From: Streptomyces sp. CB01373
Lineage (GTDB): Bacteria; Actinomycetota; Actinomycetes; Streptomycetales; Streptomycetaceae
Direction: 5' to 3'
DNA: 64,000 bases
NCBI RefSeq assembly: GCF_002803075.1
Contig: NZ_NNBK01000007.1
Location: 1-64,000, forward strand
The translations under genes were made by a program, and so were the position numbers. Of the stretch, positions 44,239 through 52,635 are shown in pieces (position 1 is the first letter of the stretch; every line of letters starts with the position of its first letter). A model generated the notes under the pieces. It saw only the letters and a list, made by a program, of their open reading frames with translations. It was not told where the DNA came from and made no database searches.

Positions 44239-45885
44239 ATGGACGACCCACCGCTGGGGCGAACGCACGAAGCGCCGACCATGACCGCACCCCTGTCCGA
44301 ACGGCCTCCTACAGAGGCCGCGAGTCCGCTGTCAGTGGACGGTGTTACTTTCTGTGACATGACCGATCACGCGCTACGGCTGCTGCGGCAGGACCGCCGC
44401 CTGGCCGAACTGGCCGCCTTCCCCTTCGACTTCGACCTTGACCGTGCCACCCACGGCCATGTCGAGGAGGTTCGCCTCGCCTCGGGCGGACCGCTGGAGA
44501 CGGTAGCCGGGGACGATACCGGGGGTACGTACTTCGTGTGCGCGGACGGCTCGGTGCTCTACGCCGACTCGGAGGGCGCCGCGGGGATCATCGGCTCCAG
44601 TGTCGACGAGACCCTGGAGCTCGTGATCGGCCTGCCCGGCTGGCGCGGCTACACACGTCTGTCGCCAGACGATGGCGAGGAGAAGATCCTGGCGTGCGTC
44701 GCGGAGACCGAGGACGAGATCCGTGAGTACCACGGAATCGACGAGGAGCGGGCCGAGCTCCGTGCGGCGCTGGGCTTCCCGAAACGCTCCCCGGTCGAGC
44801 TGATGGGCAGGCTGCGTGCCGCGCTGCTGCGCACCGAGCCGGAGTTCGTACTGCTCAACGCGGATGAGGGGTGCGCGTACGACCGGATAGGCCCGGCCGG
44901 TCCCCCGCTGTGGGAGTCAGTGCTCGCGGCGGGCCGCGCCGATCTCGCCTGGCTGCGGGAGGGCGACCGCACGGCATGGCGTGAAGTCGCCGAGGACCCG
45001 ATGCGGCGCCGGATCACCCTGCGGGCCGCGCAGTTCGACCGCGCCGAGGGCGATCTGGAGCTGCTGCGGCATCTGCTGCGGCACGAGACACGGTCATCGA
45101 TGACGGACGAACTGCGGCTCGCGGCCGTGCTGGTGGGGCTGCGCGGAGAGACCGGAGATCTGCCGCTGCTGCTTGAGGTCCGGGAAACGGACTTCGACAC
45201 GGCGTGCGGCCTGGGCGATATGCCGGAACCGGGAGCGAGCGCGGACGAGTTGCAACAGTGGGCGCGGGCGCTCGACGAGTCGATGTTCGGGACGGACCCG
45301 TCGGACGAGCCGGTCTGCACATGGACCCGCCTGGCGCGGGACCAGGGAATGACGGACCTCGCGCGGGTGACGCTGATCCGCGAACTCGACACCATCTTCA
45401 TGGACCAGAGCAGACTCCGTCGCCCCGAGGCGCCCAGCACCCTGGCCACGGCTCCGCTGAGCGGGCTCGCCCGAGACTTCGAGGAACTCGGCGACCTTCC
45501 CCAGGCGCTGCGCGCCCAGCGCCTGTACGCCGCCGTTCAGGAGACGGCATGGGACCGGGCCTCGGCCCGGCACACCCTGGCCCGCCTGGAGCGAGAGGCG
45601 GGCCGGCTGCCGCAGGCAGCGGACAGCCTGGCCGCCGTGCGCGATGCCCTGGCCACCCCGGGCGACGAATCACTGCGCTACTGGCAGCAGGTCAACCTCG
45701 GTCGCTACATCGCCGAAGAGCACTACCGGCTCACCCTCGCCCTGGCTGACGCGGGCCGCCCCGAGGAGACCCGTGCCCTCCTCACGGCCGCCGACGCCAT
45801 ACTCGGCGAGCTCTCGGAGAACGCCGCGAACGGCATCCGCGAGCTCGCCGAGCGGACCGCTACGAGAGTGCGGGAGGTCAGCTGA
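44239..45885 (+). CDS. Large hypothetical protein, SUKH-like N-terminus
   Basis: 548 residues, start uncertain (ATG 44239 or 44281; neither has a good ribosome site). Residues about 30-180 contain ETVAGDDTGGTYFVCADGSV, LYADSEGAAGIIGSSVDETL and ELVIGLPGWRGY, resembling the SUKH/SMI1 fold seen in immunity and regulatory proteins. The remainder is helical and repeat-like (RAAQFDRAEGDLELLRHLLR, LEREAGRLPQAADSLAAVRD), suggesting TPR-type packing. No catalytic motif. Streptomyces have several such proteins; one possibility is toxin immunity or a scaffold role. Codon use is ordinary. Confidence 0.6.
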   Translation: MDDPPLGRTHEAPTMTAPLSERPPTEAASPLSVDGVTFCDMTDHALRLLRQDRRLAELAAFPFDFDLDRATHGHVEEVRLASGGPLETVAGDDTGGTYFVCADGSVLYADSEGAAGIIGSSVDETLELVIGLPGWRGYTRLSPDDGEEKILACVAETEDEIREYHGIDEERAELRAALGFPKRSPVELMGRLRAALLRTEPEFVLLNADEGCAYDRIGPAGPPLWESVLAAGRADLAWLREGDRTAWREVAEDPMRRRITLRAAQFDRAEGDLELLRHLLRHETRSSMTDELRLAAVLVGLRGETGDLPLLLEVRETDFDTACGLGDMPEPGASADELQQWARALDESMFGTDPSDEPVCTWTRLARDQGMTDLARVTLIRELDTIFMDQSRLRRPEAPSTLATAPLSGLARDFEELGDLPQALRAQRLYAAVQETAWDRASARHTLARLEREAGRLPQAADSLAAVRDALATPGDESLRYWQQVNLGRYIAEEHYRLTLALADAGRPEETRALLTAADAILGELSENAANGIRELAERTATRVREVS

Positions 45886-45934
45886 GGACGGCACGGCTGG
45901 GGCGGTCCGCCAGGAAGCAGTGGGGCGCGGCGGG

Positions 45935-46160
45935 CCAGGTAGTCGGTCTGTCCGGCAGCAGGTGCTGTTCAACAGAGCGATCGAGCCGATCCAGGTAGAT
46001 GTTCGACAGGGTCGGGGAGTCCACGCCACCATGCGATGCACCGCTGCGCGTGGCGTTCCACCGCCAGTTCTCCAAATACCCGGCCTTGAGCATCTGCCGG
46101 ATCAGCCGCAGAAACCCATGTGCCGGGCCTGCTGCGTGTCCGAGCTGTATCTCCTGTCGG
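45935..46160 (-). mobile_element. Group II intron reverse-transcriptase fragment
   Basis: LRLIRQMLKAGYLENWRWNA followed by SHGGVDSPTLSNIYLDRLDR is reverse-transcriptase domain 4 (QGGxxSPxLxNIYLxxLD) of group II intron proteins. The YADD active-site motif that should follow is missing: the frame runs into unrelated sequence after DRSVEQHLLPDRPT. The matching Gln of QGG is His here. A dead scrap with no intron RNA ends recognised. Confidence 0.65.
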
Positions 46161-46758
46161 TGGAAGCCTGGCCGTGGCATGCGGTCCATCAGAAGTCCCG
46201 CCCAGGCGCCCCGGCAGCGAGGCCCGAGGCCGTCGTCGTTCTCCCCTTCAGGACGAAGTCCTGGCCGTCGGCGTCACCGCCGTGCGACGCGCCATTCCGC
46301 GGACCTTTCCAACTCGTGTGCCGCGGCGCCGAGCGGATCGGGTGGTACTCGGGGTCGGGCGCTCGCTGAGCCGGTACACAGGCCTTTGGCCGGGTTTCGA
46401 CAGGGACGGTGCATCGCGAGGCGGAGGACGCGACGGCACGCTATGGCGGCGAGTTCCATGCCGGTCGCGCCGCGAGCTCAGGTGGTGCGGTGGGGGTTGT
46501 GGTCGGCAAGTACCTGCTGGACGTGGGCCACAGGCAGGCAGCACCAGACCGGGTCGGTATCACCGGCGGCGGCGCGCGTCTGGTCCAGACGGTCGAAGAC
46601 TCCGGGGAACTGTCGCTCGGCCTGCCGTTACAGCTGCGCCGATCTCAGAGGCGAGACCGGCCGCTGCCACGGCCTTGCTGGCGACCGTAATCGTCGACGG
46701 GGCGTTTCGGCGAGCTCGACGTGCTGGAAGCGGTGAGGCGTCACCGGCCGACGGGCCG
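46161..46758. other. Gap, nothing recognised
   Basis: About 600 bases between the reverse-transcriptase scrap and the lipoprotein gene. Frames are short and Arg-rich, and I see no family. Confidence 0.4.
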
Positions 46759-47469
46759 TCAGAAGTCGTACGGCTTCTTGGTGCTCCAGTTCAGCACGTC
46801 GGCTTCGTTCCAGCTGAACTGCGGCTTCTGGCCCTTGGTGTCGACGGAGTAGAAGGGGCCGTTGTGACCGTCCGCGCCGCGCAGCGCGATGGCGAACGAG
46901 TGCGCCGTGTGGTTCTTCGAGCCGTAGTCAAAGAGGTTCACCGCGCTGTATGCCTTGCCTCCGGGCCGGAGCGTGATGTGCTTGTCGCCGCCCGGGTTGT
47001 CCTTCTTCGAGTGCGGCAGTGCGGCGCCGTCGATGTCGTCGCCGAGCTTCACGGCCGGGTACGAGGTGACCCAGCATGGCTTGGCGCCCTCGTTCGACGC
47101 GGTGACCAGCAGGTGGTCGCCCTGCTGACCGGCGAACCGGTGCACCGCGGTGACCAGCATCTCGTCTCCGCGGCACGGCTGGGCGCCGGACGTTGTGCCC
47201 TTGCTCGCGACCTCGTCCATCTCGCCCGAGGCAGTCGCCGAGCGCGTCCCCTCCTTGGTGTCACCACCGCTGTTGGCCTGCTCCGCGCTGCCCTTGCCGT
47301 CCCCGTTGGACGCGGACCGGCTCTGCGCGGTACCAGCGGCGTGGTCGCCGCCCGCCGCCTTCGAACCGTCGTCGGCGCCGCCGCAGGCGGTCAGGCCCAG
47401 TGCCAGCGCGGCGGTAACGGCGGCCAGGGTGGCGGAACGGGCGGTACGGCGGGCATGGTGCGTGGTCAT
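46759..47469 (-). CDS. DUF4232 lipoprotein
   Basis: 236 residues. The N-terminus has a basic stretch, a hydrophobic helix and a lipobox LTACGG, so Cys is predicted to be lipidated and the protein anchored on the outer face of the membrane. A low-complexity Ser/Gly/Asp/Lys linker leads to a C-terminal DUF4232 beta-domain (MLVTAVHRFAGQQGDHLLVT, PCWVTSYPAVKLGDDI, HSFAIALRGADG). Its role is unknown; relatives are abundant secreted or anchored proteins. GGGGGAG precedes ATG 47469; earlier in-frame ATGs lack a ribosome site. Cys in AQPCRGDE and GAKPCWVT probably form the domain's disulfide. Confidence 0.88.
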   Translation of the reverse strand: MTTHHARRTARSATLAAVTAALALGLTACGGADDGSKAAGGDHAAGTAQSRSASNGDGKGSAEQANSGGDTKEGTRSATASGEMDEVASKGTTSGAQPCRGDEMLVTAVHRFAGQQGDHLLVTASNEGAKPCWVTSYPAVKLGDDIDGAALPHSKKDNPGGDKHITLRPGGKAYSAVNLFDYGSKNHTAHSFAIALRGADGHNGPFYSVDTKGQKPQFSWNEADVLNWSTKKPYDF

Positions 47470-47866
47470 GATGAGCTCCCCCATTGTCTGTCGGGACGCG
47501 GCATCTCCCCCTGCTCCCGCAGGGCGACCGACCGCATCGGCTGTTTCGCTGCACCCCATGAGATGACGCCGGGTCGGGCGTAGTTCACTCCGTTCTGTCC
47601 GCATTCGGTAACAAGGCAAGTGGGCTCAAACCCACCGGTGTTCACGCCGTGCCCGTCAGCGGTGCAAGGGGAGGCCACCAGGCGCTCCCGCACCGTCTGC
47701 GGAACGGTTCGCCAGCGGGAGCGGGGAGTCTGTGGTGAAGACCGCTGCGCCGAGCGGCGGCGGAGAATTTCCGAAGGTTGCCGGCCGCTGCCGATCCGGC
47801 TACGTCCCGTTCAACGCCATGACGTGCGGCGCCTCGTCACACGACGACGCGGAGGTTGCGGGCCAC
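47470..47866. other. Gap, nothing recognised
   Basis: About 400 bases upstream of the lipoprotein gene. It presumably contains that gene's promoter. A short TGGGCTCAAACCCACC stretch near 47620 resembles a tRNA T-arm, but no tRNA can be folded around it. Confidence 0.4.
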
Positions 47867-48391
47867 TTACACGTCCGGGCCTCCGAAGCCAACGATGTCG
47901 ACGCACCCGTCACCAGTGACGTCGGCGAGGAAGCGGGGGTGGCGGTCGACCCACCAGGCGCCGGCGTCATCGTTCCACCCGAACCCGCGGCACACCAGCT
48001 GGGCTTGCTCGAGCCGGCCGTCGCCGCGGTTGTGCGACGTCCAGACCCCCTCGTCGCCGAAGCCAACGACGTCCGGGGTGTCGTCGACCGTGACGTCGGC
48101 GAGGAAGCGGAGGTGCTTCCTGCCCGTCCACCTCTGCGCGAGCCCGAAGTCGTTCAGGACGAGCTGGGACGGCTCGAACGTGCCGTCACCGCGCCCGCAT
48201 GAGACGACGACTCCCTGCGGGCCGAACCCGACGATGTCCACTCCCCCGGCCACCGGCGGTCGCCACCAGGAGGCACGGGTGTTCCTCCACCGAGCTCCAC
48301 CATGGGCGACCCCGAAGTCATCGAGGGCGTACAACGGCTCGGCGAACGCCTTCGCAGCTATTCCAAGCTGAATGATCTGCGGCGCGGGCAT
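47867..48391 (-). pseudogene. VCBS/FG-GAP repeat fragment
   Basis: Three tandem repeats of about 60 residues are visible, each with a (F/W)LADVTxDxxxDxVGFGxxGV core and an NRGDGRLEQ-type loop (FLADVTVDDTPDVVGFGDEG, RFLADVTGDGCVDIVGFGGP, GVDIVGFGPQGVVVSCGRGD). This is the Streptomyces VCBS/FG-GAP beta-propeller, normally attached to a secreted hydrolase or lectin. Here there is no signal peptide or partner domain, and the first repeat is damaged. Probably the 3' remains of a larger secreted protein gene. Confidence 0.55.
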
Positions 48392-48403
48392 CAGGGGCGG
48401 CGG

Positions 48404-48688
48404 TCAGGACGGGGTGGGACCGCCATCGGCGGCCATGCGTTGACGTCGGTAGTGGCGCGCTGCTCGGGCACGGTTTCCACATGAAGGTTCGCACCATTCC
48501 TGCCGCCCATGGCTCTTGACGAAGTAGCGCACGCAGCGTGGCGCGGAGCAGGCCCGCAGTTGGGCGCGCTGCGGGCCGCTCAGGAAGTCGATGGCGACGC
48601 GGGCCAAGGCCGCCACAAGTTGAACCTCTGGATCTCTCTCCGCAGACAGCAGACGGGCTGTGGGGACGCCGTCCGGCGGCCAGTCCAT
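48404..48688 (-). pseudogene. CGNR zinc-finger protein, 3' fragment
   Basis: 94 residues. The C-terminal zinc finger is intact: LRACSAPRCVRYFVKSHGRQ then EWCEPSCGNRARAARHYRR, giving the C-x3-C...C-x3-C ligands and the CGNR signature. In this family a 100-residue N-terminal ABATE domain should precede it; here only MDWPPDGVPTARLLSAE with no similarity is found. Full-length relatives are stress- or antibiotic-linked regulators. Confidence 0.55.
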
Positions 48689-49026
48689 CTACGGGACGAC
48701 CGTTTCACGGGCGGCAACCGTGTTGAGGTGGGCCAATGCCTGGTCGGCTGGCATCAATTGGCGGGCGTCCGCCGAGCTGGGGGGAGCGGGACCGACCGCC
48801 GGGCGAAGAAGGCCCAGACCGCCCGCCGCAGTTCGGTGATCTCATTCTTGAGGTCCTTGTCACCCAGTTACGGGCCGACGGATCGACCTGTGTGACGAGG
48901 ACGTGGCCCGCCTCTCGCTGTTTGTCCGGCATCACGTCAACATGCTGGGCCGGTATTCCTTTCAGCTCCCCGACGTGCCCGACCCGGTGACGGGCTGTTG
49001 GCGTGGGTAGCCCGAGGTCTGCCGGC
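48689..49026. other. Gap, possible transposon-accessory scrap
   Basis: On the minus strand near 48800-48860 a frame reads LKNEITELRRAVWAFFARRS, reminiscent of the coiled-coil accessory protein of some transposons. The match is too short to call. Nothing else is seen. Confidence 0.25.
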
Positions 49027-49422
49027 TCAGGTACCGAGTGCGTGCCCGGTCGTTGAGTCCACGTGGTCCGGGATCTCGTCGTGGCGATCGCCCACGGTCG
49101 GTGTCCCGGTGGGCTCGAACATGAGGATTGCGGCGCCGGACGGAGCGTACGGCTTGTGCTCTGTCCCTCGGGGGACGGTGAAGACCGCCCCCTGTGGGAG
49201 CAGGACCGTGCGCTCCCCGTCGGGCTCGCGCAAGGAGATGTGCAGCTCGCCGTCGAGTACCAGGAAGAACTCGTCGGTGTCGTCGTGGACGTGCCAAATA
49301 TGTTCGCCCTCGACCTTGGCGATGCGGACGTCGTAGTCATTGACGCGCGTGACGATGCGGGGGCTCCACAGTGCCTCGAATGAGGCCAGAGCCTTGCGGA
49401 GGAGGATGGGTTCGCTACTCAT
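49027..49422 (-). CDS. Cupin domain protein
   Basis: 131 residues. A single cupin barrel with metal-binding motif 1 (HIWHVHDDTDEFFLVLDGEL: two His and Glu) and motif 2 (FTVPRGTEHKPYAP, third His). Small cupins of this type bind a divalent metal and act as dioxygenases, isomerases or ligand binders; no specificity is visible. It is divergent from a GlxA-type regulator with only 52 bases between starts, the typical layout of a regulator and its target. Confidence 0.88.
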   Translation of the reverse strand: MSSEPILLRKALASFEALWSPRIVTRVNDYDVRIAKVEGEHIWHVHDDTDEFFLVLDGELHISLREPDGERTVLLPQGAVFTVPRGTEHKPYAPSGAAILMFEPTGTPTVGDRHDEIPDHVDSTTGHALGT

Positions 49423-49474
49423 GGGCTCATCCTGAGCCGTCTCGCACGACAGCCGTGAGTGCTAGGAATTGCAC

Positions 49475-50467
49475 ATGGCGAAAGCATCCTCGCACGCAGC
49501 TCACACGGCGGGCGCACACCGGGTCGTCGTGATCGTGGACGAGAACTCGAACCCCTTCGAGCTCGGCTGTGCGACCGAAATCTTCGGTCTACGCAGACCG
49601 GAGGTCGGCCGTGATCTCTACGACTTCAGGCTCTGCTCCCCCGAGCCCCGCACCCCGATGCGAGACGGATTCTTCACGCTCACAGGAGTCGCCGATCTGG
49701 AAGCAGCCGACGCGGCGGACACCTTGATCGTCCCAAATCGCCCGGACATCGAGCTGCCCCACCGTCCCGCCGTGCTCGATGCCGTCCGCCGGGCGCACGC
49801 ACGCGGTGCGCGCCTGGTCGGCTTCTGCAGCGGCGCCTTCACACTCGCCGAGGCCGGAGTCCTCGACGGGCGACGGGCCACAGCTCACTGGCAGTGGGCG
49901 GATTCCTTCCGGTTCCGTTTCCCCTCTGTTCGGCTCGAATCAGACGTGCTGTTCGTGGATGACGGTGACATCCTCACCGCCGCAGGGAGTGCTGCCGCGC
50001 TCGATCTTGGGTTGCATGTGGTCCGCCGCGACTACGGCGCGGAGGTCGCCAACGCTGTGAGCCGGCGACTGGTCTTCGCGGCGCACCGGGACGGTGGGCA
50101 GCGGCAGTTCGTGGAGCGTCCCATGCCCGACCTGCCGGACCAGTCCCTGGCACCCGTCCTGGCCTGGGCCCAGGAACGGTTGGACTCACCGCTCAGTGTG
50201 TCCGACCTTGCGGCGCGTGCGGCGGTCAGTCCGGCAACACTGCATCGCCGCTTCCAAGCGCAACTGGGCACGACGCCGTTGACGTGGCTCACGGGGGAAC
50301 GGCTTGCCCTGGCGTGCCGGTTGATCGAGCGAGGCGAGTCCCATTTCGAGGCGGTCGCGCGGCGCAGCGGGCTTGGCACCGCCGCCAATCTGCGCACGCT
50401 GATGCGCCGCGAGATCGGCATCACGCCGTCCGCATACAAGCGCCGGTTCGGGCCGGAGGCGAATTGA
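49475..50467 (+). CDS. GlxA-family AraC regulator (DJ-1/PfpI plus HTH)
   Basis: 330 residues. The N-terminal DJ-1/PfpI-like domain (residues 15-180) has VVVIVDENSNPFELGCATEI and a nucleophile-elbow-like LVGFCSGAFTLAEAGVLDGR. The C-terminal AraC double helix-turn-helix is in LSVSDLAARAAVSPATLHRR and SHFEAVARRSGLGTAANLRT. Such proteins activate nearby genes in response to small molecules. ATG 49475 has AGGA upstream; a TTG two codons earlier is not needed. The divergent cupin gene is its likely target. Confidence 0.9.
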   Translation: MAKASSHAAHTAGAHRVVVIVDENSNPFELGCATEIFGLRRPEVGRDLYDFRLCSPEPRTPMRDGFFTLTGVADLEAADAADTLIVPNRPDIELPHRPAVLDAVRRAHARGARLVGFCSGAFTLAEAGVLDGRRATAHWQWADSFRFRFPSVRLESDVLFVDDGDILTAAGSAAALDLGLHVVRRDYGAEVANAVSRRLVFAAHRDGGQRQFVERPMPDLPDQSLAPVLAWAQERLDSPLSVSDLAARAAVSPATLHRRFQAQLGTTPLTWLTGERLALACRLIERGESHFEAVARRSGLGTAANLRTLMRREIGITPSAYKRRFGPEAN

Positions 50468-50763
50468 CAGCGGGCGGCCCCTTCCGGCGAACCACGAAAA
50501 TATGCTTCATCGTCGGCCATCGCCAGGGGCAAGAAGGCTGGTCAGCTCGGCGATACACCGGCCCACGGTTGCGGGTTCAAGTTTGATCACCGTTCGGACA
50601 TTGCACGGCGGCACGACCATTCGTCGCGGCCAGGGCTACTTGGGGCGTGTCACTGCTCCGCTCGCACTCCACCGGGCCGTGCTGGGGCAGCGCGCTGCCC
50701 TCGCCGGCGACGGCTCCACCCCGGCCGGACGCACGGCGTACCGCGCGTATGCCACGGTGGCGT
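50468..50763. other. Gap, nothing recognised
   Basis: Convergent intergenic stretch of about 300 bases between the GlxA regulator and the LysR gene. No gene or clear hairpin was found. Confidence 0.4.
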
Positions 50764-51699
50764 TCAGCGCGGGATCGCCCAGCCCGGCACCCAGGTCCCG
50801 GCAACGTTGCGGACGGCCGCTGTGGCGGCGAGGTGGGTGCGGAGGGTGGCCAGCGCTGGGTGGGGGTTGTCGCGGTGCCAGAGGAGCGAGTGCGGGTAGA
50901 CGGGCGTCGGGTCGGTCACCGGGATGCGGCGCAGGCCGTGGCCGGCGGGCCAGACGAGGCGGGAGTCCGCGCCCATGAAGGTGGCCAGGGCCGGGGTGTC
51001 GGCGATGGTGTCGAGGAGCGCGTCGGAGCCGAAGTTGGGGCCGGTCGCCTCGATGGTCAGGCCGAACTCGGCGACGAGGTCGTCGTAGTAGGCGGTCCAC
51101 TCGGTGCCGGGGACGATCCCGGGCATCCAGATCCGGTGCCCGGTGAGCTGAGCGACGGTCACCGAGCGGGCGCCCGCCAGCGCGTGAGCGGGGCCGGTAA
51201 GGAGTTGGAGGTTCTCGTCGAGCACCCGGACAGACTTGACGTCCTCGGGAAGGGGATGCCCGGGCGCGGCGACGGCGCGGAAGGACGCGTCGATCGCACC
51301 GGAGCGGATGGCGGCGACGGCCTTGTCGATGTCGAAGAGCATCACCACGTCGAGGTCGATCTCGGGGTGCGCGCGGTGGAAGCCGCGCATCAGCGCTGAC
51401 TGCGCGCTGCGCGAAGCGATCACGTCGACGCGCAGCGGTCGGCGCCCGGCGTGCACGGAGTCGACCGCGCGCTCGGCCACGCGCAGCAGCTCGCGCGCGT
51501 GCGGCAGGAATGCCTGTCCGTCGATGGTGAGCTGGGCGCCGCGCGCGGTGCGGGTGAACAGCCGCACACCGAGGTCGCGCTCCAGCACGGCGATGCGCTT
51601 GGAGACGGCCTGCTGGGTGACGGCCAGCTCGGCGGCGGCTACCTGGAACTGCCCCGAGTCGGCGGCGGCGACAAAGGTCCGGACGGCGGTGAGGTCCAT
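50764..51699 (-). CDS. LysR-family transcriptional regulator
   Basis: 311 residues. The N-terminal helix-turn-helix is textbook (MDLTAVRTFVAAADSGQFQV, AAAELAVTQQAVSKRIAVLE, LGVRLFTRTARGAQLT). The effector-binding domain follows (LRVDVIASRSAQSALMRGFH, DASFRAVAAPGHPLPEDVKS). Start MDLTAV at 51699 matches the family's universal beginning, seven residues inside the longer frame. Target genes are unclear: upstream lies 565 bases of non-coding DNA and then an SDR pseudogene on the opposite strand, which may be the remains of its regulon. Confidence 0.88.
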   Translation of the reverse strand: MDLTAVRTFVAAADSGQFQVAAAELAVTQQAVSKRIAVLERDLGVRLFTRTARGAQLTIDGQAFLPHARELLRVAERAVDSVHAGRRPLRVDVIASRSAQSALMRGFHRAHPEIDLDVVMLFDIDKAVAAIRSGAIDASFRAVAAPGHPLPEDVKSVRVLDENLQLLTGPAHALAGARSVTVAQLTGHRIWMPGIVPGTEWTAYYDDLVAEFGLTIEATGPNFGSDALLDTIADTPALATFMGADSRLVWPAGHGLRRIPVTDPTPVYPHSLLWHRDNPHPALATLRTHLAATAAVRNVAGTWVPGWAIPR

Positions 51700-52264
51700 G
51701 CCGACACCGTATATCCACAACTGCTGGTTGTGGGGATATGGTCTCGTGGTTGTTTGAGCAGCGGCGATGGTGCTCGATTGATGATTCTTCTAGCGGATTG
51801 GTTGTGCTGGGAGGAAGGGCGCCGGCGCGCGAAGCAGGCACCGGCTGGGGCGGCGGTTCGGGTGGCTCTGGCGGCGTACGGGACAAGCGCGCTGGGCATA
51901 TGGCTCACTTTCGGCGCGTTACCGGTTGAGCGGCGGCCAGGACCAACCACGTGCACTGTGACCAGACCGACGGCCAGGCGGGTAGTCGACCGGCTGCGGG
52001 CGGGGCCGCCCCGCCCACCCCGGTGGGCGGGGCGATCACCAGCGCGGGGACGGTTGGCTGTGGCCGCGCGATCGGCTCCCGCGGGTCCGCAGTCACAAGA
52101 TCGTGGGGCGCCCGCAGGAGAGGGGGCGTGGTGCACCCATGTTCGCGCGGTCTTCTTGCCTGATTCCCGAGGGCGAAGACTCGGCTCGTCGACAACCTTC
52201 GGCAAGTCTGATCATCCTGGGGATGGTTCCATGAGCGCATCTCTCATCGCCGCCGACCAAGCAA
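51700..52264. other. Gap, nothing recognised
   Basis: 565 bases between the LysR start and the SDR remnant. Frames on either strand are short and lack similarity. The first part presumably contains the LysR promoter. Confidence 0.4.
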
Positions 52265-52547
52265 GATCGCACTGAACACCGGAGCATCCAGCGGTATCGG
52301 TGAGGCCACCGCCCGTCATCCGGCGGCTGCCGGTCATCACATGGTCGTCGAGGCCCGTCGCACGGACCGGCTCGCCATGTTGGCTGAGCGCGGTGGGGCC
52401 GCTGACGCCCAGGGTGCCGCGCGTGCTGTCACCGAGCAGATCGGGCTGTCGGCGTCAGCGGTCGCAGAGGCGGTGGGCTACGCCGTCGCGCAGCCCGCCG
52501 GGGTGGACGTGAGCGAGATCGTGCTCCGCCCCACCGCGCAGAGCTGA
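52265..52547 (+). pseudogene. SDR with large internal deletion
   Basis: Read from 52265 the frame gives KIALNTGASSGIGEATARHP, the cofactor-binding start of a short-chain dehydrogenase, then VVEARRTDRLAMLAERGGAA. It jumps directly to SASAVAEAVGYAVAQPAGVD VSEIVLRPTAQS, the family's C-terminus. About 140 residues in the middle, including NNAG and YxxxK, are missing, yet the frame is kept. The product cannot be an active dehydrogenase. Confidence 0.7.
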
Positions 52548-52591
52548 CCCCCGTACTCGCCGGGCCCGCGACCCGCTTACTTTCTCTCTTT

Positions 52592-52617
52592 CCTTCGCGC
52601 CCGGCCGGGCGCGAAGG
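52592..52617. terminator. Perfect 26-base palindrome
   Basis: CCTTCGCGCCCGG meets its exact complement with no spacer. It lies 45 bases after the SDR remnant and 18 before the aldehyde dehydrogenase ATG, and is preceded by a CT-rich tract. Probably a terminator, possibly also affecting the downstream leader. Confidence 0.6.
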
Positions 52618-52635
52618 CCTGAATACGGAGTTCAC

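Noticed and set aside
47600..47660. Possible tRNA near a T-arm-like sequence
   Set aside because: No acceptor, D-arm or anticodon stem could be folded around it.
48800..48860. Transposon accessory protein (DUF6262-like) fragment
   Set aside because: Only about 20 residues of coiled-coil-like text; insufficient to name.
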